NCBI GenBank assembly: GCA_947169115.1 | Contig: CAMVOK010000009.1 | Location: 43,258-107,257 of the forward strand | Length of the DNA: 64,000 nt | Direction of reading: 5' to 3' | From: an uncultured Prevotellaceae bacterium | GTDB lineage: Bacteria > Bacteroidota > Bacteroidia > Bacteroidales > Bacteroidaceae | In this document: positions 60,437 to 64,000 of the stretch, one piece after another | Layout of the letters: every line of letters begins with the position of its first letter | Numbering within the stretch: the stretch's first letter is position 1 | Notes under the pieces: model-generated | Database searches by the model: none | What the model saw: only the letters and a program-made list of their open reading frames with translations | Told to the model about the DNA's origin: nothing | Made by a program: the position numbers and the translations under genes

Positions 60437-61600
60437 ATGCTTACACAAATTATCAACGGTCGCATCCTGACTCCCCAGGGATGGTTAAAGGATGGTAGTA
60501 TCATCCTGCGCGACAATAAGATTCTTGAGGTTACCAACTGTGACCTTGCCATTATCGGTGCCAATATCATCGATGCCAAGGGTATGTATGTGGTTCCTGG
60601 TGGTATAGAGATGCACGTACACGGCGGTGGCGGACGCGATTTCCAAGAGGGTACCGAAGATGCCTTCCGTACAGCCATTGAGGCTCATGCCAAGCATGGT
60701 ACAACGAGTATCTTCCCCACACTCTCCAGTAGCACCGTGCCCATGATAGAACAGGCCGTGGAGACCTGTAACAAGATGATGGCCGACCCAAATTCTCCCA
60801 TCCTGGGTCTGCACCTCGAAGGACACTATCTGAACCCCTTGAAGGCTGGTGCCCAGATTCCCGAGTGGCTGAAGGATCCAGACCCCAACGAGTACATCCC
60901 CATCGTGGAAAACAGCCCGTGTCTGAAACGTTGGGATGCTGCTCCTGAGTTACCTGGAGCCATGCAGTTCGGTAAGTTCTGTGCCGAAAAGGGCATCCTT
61001 CCCAGTATCGCCCACACACATGCTGAGTACAGCGATGTGAAGACGGCTTTCGAGGCAGGTTTTACCCATGTTACTCACTTCTACAACGCTATGCCTGGCT
61101 TCCATAATAAGCAGGGTTACAAGTACGAGGGTACCGTGGAGAGCGTTTACCTTATCGACGATATGACCATCGAGTGCGTGGCTGACGGCATCCACGTTCC
61201 GCCTACTATCCTGCGTATGGCCTACAAGATTAAGGGTGTGGAGCGTATGGCTCTCATTACCGATGCCTTGGCCGTAGCGGCTGCTCCTGCCGATGCCGTG
61301 GCTTTCGACCCCCGTGTTATTGTTGAGGACGGTGTTGCTAAACTCAACGACCGTTCGGCTCTGGCTGGTTCTATCGCTACCACCGACCGCCTGATTCGCA
61401 CGGCAGTCAATCTGGCCGAGATTCCTCTGGAGGATGCTGTCCGCATGTGCTCTGAAACACCTTCGCTCATCATGCACGTTAACGATCGCAAGGGTACTCT
61501 TCAGCGTGGTAAGGACGCCGACATCATGATTCTCGACGAGAAACTTGACATCCGCTGCATCTGGCAGATGGGTAACATCATCGAGAACACATTGTTCTGA
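60437..61600 (+). CDS. nagA: N-acetylglucosamine-6-phosphate deacetylase
   Basis: 387 residues from the ATG at 60437; the open frame to 60386 (PKKSNKPISLIKE) is a translated TAAGCCCATAAG-type repeat. Amidohydrolase motifs: PGGIEMHVHGGGGRDF (metal histidines), LHLEGHYLNPLKAGA, IAHTHAEYSDVK, THFYNAM and ITDALAVAA (catalytic Asp). It releases acetate from GlcNAc 6-phosphate, feeding GlcN 6-phosphate to cell-wall synthesis or catabolism. It matches the GlcNAc-releasing GH20 enzyme elsewhere in the window. It is co-transcribed with glmM. Confidence 0.94.
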   Translation: MLTQIINGRILTPQGWLKDGSIILRDNKILEVTNCDLAIIGANIIDAKGMYVVPGGIEMHVHGGGGRDFQEGTEDAFRTAIEAHAKHGTTSIFPTLSSSTVPMIEQAVETCNKMMADPNSPILGLHLEGHYLNPLKAGAQIPEWLKDPDPNEYIPIVENSPCLKRWDAAPELPGAMQFGKFCAEKGILPSIAHTHAEYSDVKTAFEAGFTHVTHFYNAMPGFHNKQGYKYEGTVESVYLIDDMTIECVADGIHVPPTILRMAYKIKGVERMALITDALAVAAAPADAVAFDPRVIVEDGVAKLNDRSALAGSIATTDRLIRTAVNLAEIPLEDAVRMCSETPSLIMHVNDRKGTLQRGKDADIMILDEKLDIRCIWQMGNIIENTLF

Positions 61601-61612
61601 ACCTAAATCATA

Positions 61613-61657
61613 AAAAACGCCCCTGTCTCGCGATGAGACAGGGGCATTTTTTTATGA
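61613..61657 (+). terminator. terminator of glmM-nagA
   Basis: AAAAACGCCCCTGTCTC, loop GCGAT, GAGACAGGGGC, then ATTTTTTTA. Confidence 0.92.
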
Positions 61658-61749
61658 CAGGGAGAAGACGTCTTGTCAATAGAACATTATAGCAAGAAGA
61701 TGCTCTGGAAAATCTGGAATGTCCGTAAAGCCCAGAAAGGCCCATAAAC

Positions 61750-61790
61750 AAAGAAGCGAGGCACCCCATTTCGGGATGCCTCGCTTGCTG
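61750..61790 (-). terminator. terminator of the pyruvate oxidoreductase gene
   Basis: On the minus strand AAGCGAGGCATCCC, loop GAAAT, GGGGTGCCTCGCTT followed by CTTTGTTT, 20 bp after the stop codon. Confidence 0.85.
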
Positions 61791-61807
61791 ATTATTTAGA
61801 TTGGGTT

Positions 61808-64000
61808 TTATTCTGCAGACCAGTCTTCTTGAGTCTTGCGAACGTAGCTCTTGTAGCGGAGCTGAGCCATGCGCTGAGCCTCGGCGAAGAGTTCCTCGGC
61901 CTCGTTGGGATAGGCCTTCTTCACGCTGAGATAACGAACCTCGCCCATGAGGAAGTCGTGGAACTTGTCCCAATCGGGCTCCTTCGAGTCGAGGCTGAAG
62001 GGGTTCTTGCCTTCCTCGATGAGAGCAGGATTGAAGCGCCACAGGTGCCAGTAACCGCACTCGACGGCCTTCTTCTCCTCGGCCTGAGACTTACCCATAC
62101 CGCCCTTGGCCTTCAGACCGTGGTTGATACAGGGAGCGTAGGCGATGATGATGGAAGGTCCATGCCAAGCCTCTGCCTCGCGGATGGCCTTGAGGCACTG
62201 GCTGTGGTCGGCGCCCATGGCAATCTGAGCAACATAGACATAACCATAGGTGGTGGCAATCATGCCGAGGTCTTTCTTGCGGATGCGCTTACCCTGGGCT
62301 GCGAACTGAGCGATGGCGCCGAGCGGCGTTGCCTTGGAAGCCTGACCGCCGGTGTTGGAATAGACCTCGGTGTCGAGTACGAGGATGTTGACATCTTCGC
62401 CCGTGGCGATGACGTGGTCGAGACCGCCGTAGCCGATGTCGTAGGAGGCACCGTCGCCGCCGATGATCCACTGGCTGCGCTTGGCCAGATGAGCCTTGCC
62501 TTTAAGGAGTTCGCTCTCCAGCGCGCATCCGCGGCAGGGGCAGATGGGACTGCCAGCAGCCTTGGCATCCTTGGCTTCCTGCAGCTTCTGAGCAGCCACC
62601 TCGGCACCATAGAGCTCAATGCCCTTGCCCTGCCAGAACTCGATGGCTCCATCGATGGGCAGAATAGCCTTCTCGAGAGCTGCCACAAATTCATCGGTGG
62701 CCTTGCGGTTAGCGGCAGAGTCTTCATAGGTGTCGAGCCACTTCTGAGTGGCCTCGCGCATCCAGTCGAAAGCGGTGGTCTTGACCAGTTCCTCGGCCTT
62801 CTCGCGCAAGATGCCGCGCATCTTCTTGTGGCCAAGCTGCATACCAAGACCGAACTCGCAGAAGTCCTCGAACAAGGAGTTGTTGAAGCAGGGACCCTGA
62901 CCCTTCTCGTTCTTCGTATAAGGAGTAGAAGGAATGGAAGCGGAGTAGATGGAGGAGCAGCCCGTGGCGTTGGCCACCATCTGACGGTCGCCGAAGAGCT
63001 GGCTGATGAGCTTCACGTAGGGAGTCTCACCGCAGCCTGCGCAAGCACCGCTGAACTCGAACAGAGGCTTTGCGAACTGGCTGTTCTTCACGCTCTGCTT
63101 GATATCTACGAGGTCTTGCTTCGAAGGCAACTTCACCAACTTATCCCAGTCGGCTGCCATCTTCTTCATGTCAGCAGCATCGGGGTTGAAGGGAACCATT
63201 GTGAGGGCCTTGCCCAACTTGGGATTGCCCGGACAGATGTCGGCGCAGTTGCCGCAACCTAGACAGTCGAGCACGCTGGGCTCGATAACGAAGTGCATGC
63301 CCTTCATAGTAGCGGGAGCCTTCATCTCGATGCTGTCGATCTCGAAGCCTGCCAGTTCCTCGTCGGTGAGGACGAACGGACGGATGGCAGCGTGAGGGCA
63401 GATGTATGCACACTGGTTACACTGGATACAGTTCTCTTTGGTCCACATGGGCACGAAGGCTTCCACACCACGCTTCTCGTAGGCAGAGGTACCTACCTCC
63501 CAAGAACCATCAACAGTGTTGTGCTTGGTGAAGTCAGAAACCTTCAGCAGGTCACCAGCCTGAGCGTTGATAGGACGAACGAGTTCCTTCACGAATGCAG
63601 GAGCATTGTCCTCCTTCTCGGCATCGTCGGGCAGGTTAGCCCATTCGGGTTTCACAGTCAGCTGAACATACTCGCCACCACGGTCGATAGCAGCGTAGTT
63701 CTTGTCCACCACATCCTGACCCTTAGCACCATAAGACTTCAGGGCAGCAGCCTTCATCTTCTCAACAGCGAGTTCCACGGGGATGACGCCGGTGATGCGG
63801 AAGAATGCGCTCTGCAGGATGGTGTTGGTGCGGTTGCCCAGACCAATCTCCTGTGCAATCTTGGTAGCGTTGATGGTATATACAGTAATGTTGTTCTGTG
63901 CGAAGTAGCGCTTTACCTTGTTAGGCATGAACTTCTCGAGCTCGTCGGCGTCGAAGATGGTGTTCAGCAGGAACTGACCGTTCTTCTGCAGACCGCGAGT
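61808..64000 (-). CDS. nifJ: pyruvate:ferredoxin (flavodoxin) oxidoreductase, N-terminal part missing
   Basis: The frame runs off the right edge, so about the first 450 residues are absent; the visible part has 730. It begins in domain III (GQFLLNTIFDADELEKFMPNKVKRYFA), followed by the linker with GNRTNTILQSAFFRITG, a two-cluster ferredoxin domain (CIQCNQCAYICPHAA and CLGCGNCADICPGNP), and the TPP domain (GACAGCGETPYVKL, NATGCSSIYSASIPSTPY, IGGDGASYDIGYGGLDH, DTEVYSNTGGQASKATPLG). It oxidises pyruvate to acetyl-CoA and CO2, reducing ferredoxin or flavodoxin, the central anaerobic step in Prevotella. The C-terminus is complete. Confidence 0.96.
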   Translation of the reverse strand, partial: TRGLQKNGQFLLNTIFDADELEKFMPNKVKRYFAQNNITVYTINATKIAQEIGLGNRTNTILQSAFFRITGVIPVELAVEKMKAAALKSYGAKGQDVVDKNYAAIDRGGEYVQLTVKPEWANLPDDAEKEDNAPAFVKELVRPINAQAGDLLKVSDFTKHNTVDGSWEVGTSAYEKRGVEAFVPMWTKENCIQCNQCAYICPHAAIRPFVLTDEELAGFEIDSIEMKAPATMKGMHFVIEPSVLDCLGCGNCADICPGNPKLGKALTMVPFNPDAADMKKMAADWDKLVKLPSKQDLVDIKQSVKNSQFAKPLFEFSGACAGCGETPYVKLISQLFGDRQMVANATGCSSIYSASIPSTPYTKNEKGQGPCFNNSLFEDFCEFGLGMQLGHKKMRGILREKAEELVKTTAFDWMREATQKWLDTYEDSAANRKATDEFVAALEKAILPIDGAIEFWQGKGIELYGAEVAAQKLQEAKDAKAAGSPICPCRGCALESELLKGKAHLAKRSQWIIGGDGASYDIGYGGLDHVIATGEDVNILVLDTEVYSNTGGQASKATPLGAIAQFAAQGKRIRKKDLGMIATTYGYVYVAQIAMGADHSQCLKAIREAEAWHGPSIIIAYAPCINHGLKAKGGMGKSQAEEKKAVECGYWHLWRFNPALIEEGKNPFSLDSKEPDWDKFHDFLMGEVRYLSVKKAYPNEAEELFAEAQRMAQLRYKSYVRKTQEDWSAE

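Noticed and set aside
61829..63262. 477-codon open frame antisense to the pyruvate oxidoreductase gene
   Set aside because: It is a shadow of a strongly conserved gene on the other strand.

Overview
The window looks like a chromosomal segment of a Bacteroidales bacterium, most likely Prevotellaceae (Prevotella/Segatella-like). Evidence: many promoters carry the Bacteroidota -7 box TAnnTTTG (usually TATCTTTG), lipoproteins and TonB-dependent receptors are frequent, the vitamin B12 capture protein BtuG is present, and large secreted proteins end in an 'IYNLAGQRV..GIYVKNGKKVVVK'-type tail. No phage, plasmid, transposase or CRISPR array was seen.

Region 1 (1-20 kb) is a corrinoid region. A TonB-dependent receptor cut by the window edge and a small secreted protein precede three late corrin-ring enzymes: a CobJ-CobH fusion, CobL (CbiE-CbiT) and a CbiG-CobM fusion. 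An ECF sigma factor with a secreted partner and a small membrane protein sits between the first two. A cobalamin riboswitch (about 9750-9910) then heads an import operon: DUF4465 lipoprotein, BtuG, PKD-type lipoprotein, BtuB, BtuF, BtuC. A GH20 hexosaminidase with its own promoter separates these from BtuD.

Region 2 (20-39 kb) is mostly housekeeping. It holds RNase R, an NAD-dependent epimerase, a minus-strand series (LptF/G permease, RibBA, an aminotransferase, a GH3-family adenylating enzyme, an Ig-like lipoprotein, a DUF3108 protein), a CAT-anticodon tRNA, and a divergent pair of GH2 glycosidase and GH77 4-alpha-glucanotransferase.

Region 3 (38.6-54.4 kb) is the most unusual. After a repeat-rich spacer and a DUF4160-DUF2442-microprotein cluster come three tandem cassettes. 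Each has a very large secreted modular protein (1144, 1811 and 1400 aa), a near-identical 45-bp A/T-rich spacer, a 58-61 aa peptide gene with a Gly-Gly motif followed by an acidic tail, an array of NNAACG hexamers, and a strong CCTCCCCGAG...CTCGGGGAGG terminator. Cassettes 1 and 3 share an almost identical 3' end that includes identical peptides. This is my best candidate for an undescribed system.

Region 4 (54.4-64 kb) is central metabolism: ManC, a HIT protein and GreA; a GH51 arabinofuranosidase; GlmM and NagA (amino sugars); and pyruvate:ferredoxin oxidoreductase, cut by the right edge.

Across the window, short repeat families (ACTTTCA, TTAAACC, ACTTCTCAC, GGGCAAGGAGCAAGG, and a CCCTCCC..GGGAGGG palindrome) fill the spacers. 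They abut promoters and also occur in frame inside conserved genes (cobJH, cobL, cbiG-cobM, btuF, rnr, the epimerase, the GH2 gene).
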